DNA of 35,306 nt from Prochlorococcaceae cyanobacterium jk18x1bzbins.87 (GTDB lineage Bacteria; Cyanobacteriota; Cyanobacteriia; PCC-6307; Cyanobiaceae), in assembly GCA_022826535.1 (NCBI GenBank), contig JAJDUS010000001.1:1-35306 (forward strand), written 5' to 3'. A model generated the notes under the pieces. It made no database searches. It saw only the letters and a program-made list of their open reading frames with translations, and was not told where the DNA came from. A program made the translations under genes and the position numbers. Shown piece after piece: positions 34,677 to 35,306 of the stretch; within the stretch, counting starts at the first letter, position 1; each line of letters begins with the position of its first letter.

Positions 34677-35306
34677 TTGACCCTTGACCCCAACCATGGA
34701 ACAGGGGCCTCTGCTGCTCCTGAACCCCAATCCTCTCCCACACACATTTCCACGCGATCTCCTCAAGCGTCTCCCCTGTCCTGGTCTGCTTCTGCATCAC
34801 TGGCAGCGTTAGCAATTTTATCTTTAGGTGCTCCGGCTCTTGCACATCATTTTAGATATACTTCTTCTGGTCACCCACTTTATAATCAAATACTACCTAC
34901 ATGCACTGCACAAATGCTGAATGCAGCTAAAGTGTTTGGCGACAGACTTTCAAGCAGGCGAGATGGATATACTCTCCATAGATACGCAGTTCATTCTAGG
35001 ATAGATGGAGTGACATATTTCAGAGTCTGTCATGAAGATAAGAACCGCCCCCCCATCGTAACAAACAGGCACTTCTCCATCACACGTCAGGTGAGGCTGG
35101 ATGTCCTCAAACGTGCGATCCTCGACTTTAACCTCGATAACCATTTCCGTGATCCTGACGGCGATGCCCTCTCCTACACTGCAACCAGCAGCCATCCTGA
35201 CATTGTTAGAACACTGGTTAAAGGCAACACACTCACCATCGCCGCCATCGGAAGAGCAACATTCCGCATTATAACCATTACAGTAACCGCAGATGACGGG
35301 AAGGGG
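34677..35306 (+). CDS. Exported Ig/cadherin-like domain protein (partial, continues past window end)
   Basis: One frame is open from 34251 to the window edge. A signal peptide is visible: SWSASASLAALAILSLGAPA then LA before HHFRYTSSG. The region from about 35045 reads NRPPIVTNRHFSITRQV, then LDNHFRDPDGDALSYTATSS, HPDIVRTLVKGNTLTIAAIG and ITITVTADDGKG. That is the hallmark of cadherin-like/Ig-like repeats of bacterial surface proteins (FxDPDGDxLxYTAxSS ... LTIxAxGxGTxTITVTAxDxxG). No ATG is in frame before the signal peptide. TTG 34677, preceded by AAGG at a spacing of five bases, is the best start. Part of the mature N-terminus is AT-rich. It is likely an exported adhesion or matrix protein; the C-terminus is unseen. 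Confidence 0.7.
   Translation, partial: MTLDPNHGTGASAAPEPQSSPTHISTRSPQASPLSWSASASLAALAILSLGAPALAHHFRYTSSGHPLYNQILPTCTAQMLNAAKVFGDRLSSRRDGYTLHRYAVHSRIDGVTYFRVCHEDKNRPPIVTNRHFSITRQVRLDVLKRAILDFNLDNHFRDPDGDALSYTATSSHPDIVRTLVKGNTLTIAAIGRATFRIITITVTADDGKG

Noticed and set aside
1-35306. tRNA, rRNA or other structured RNA genes
   Set aside because: No T-arm/acceptor pattern or rRNA segment was seen on either strand by eye.

Overview
This window looks like part of a GC-rich picocyanobacterial chromosome of the marine Synechococcus/Cyanobium type. The evidence is a complete SUF iron-sulfur operon with divergent SufR, a ferredoxin:thioredoxin reductase catalytic chain, HemJ, a CobN cobaltochelatase, the cyanobacterial families DUF1830 and DUF6761, and a glucosylglycerate cluster typical of marine cyanobacteria. 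Many decayed insertion sequences and a partial secreted Ig/cadherin-like protein suggest a host-associated relative, plausibly the sponge symbiont lineage 'Candidatus Synechococcus spongiarum'. That assignment is inference, since no rRNA gene is present to test it.

Layout. 1-446: IS982-type remnant and short repeats. 447-5696 (minus): ftrC-sufB-sufC-sufD-sufS, divergent from sufR (5777-6430, plus). A candidate operator palindrome lies between ftrC and sufR. 6460-10186: a coiled-coil protein, glutathione reductase, hemJ, a PHP-domain phosphoesterase and an unknown small protein. 10183-14731: cobN (minus) divergent from ilvE (plus). 15031-18925: glucosylglycerate cluster, with gpgP and a GH13 phosphorylase (minus) divergent from gpgS (plus). 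18926-20888: an AT-richer patch with DUF1830, an REP-like repeat, an IS982 remnant and two small membrane proteins. 20889-24101 (minus): an M3 oligopeptidase carrying an in-frame extension of about 370 residues that ends in seven 29-residue Gly/His/Ala repeats. 24102-28117: two DNA-binding regulators with degenerate receiver domains, separated by a gene-poor stretch holding an IS5-type remnant. 28326-29859: DUF6761, grx4 and bolA, and an exported protein. 29990-30975: decayed tnpB. 31194-33877: His-rich CobW GTPase overlapping an iron-type ABC permease. 33884-34058: a second tnpB tail. 34677 to the end: start of an exported Ig/cadherin-like protein cut by the window edge.

How the genes fit together. 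Iron-sulfur biogenesis and redox control recur: SUF, SufR, FTR, glutathione reductase, and Grx4 with BolA. Tetrapyrrole metabolism is represented by HemJ and CobN, and metal handling by the CobW-permease pair. Compatible-solute synthesis (GpgS, GpgP) sits beside a probable recycling phosphorylase. The most unusual item is the M3 peptidase fused to a membrane/repeat module inside an AT-rich, IS-scarred patch.
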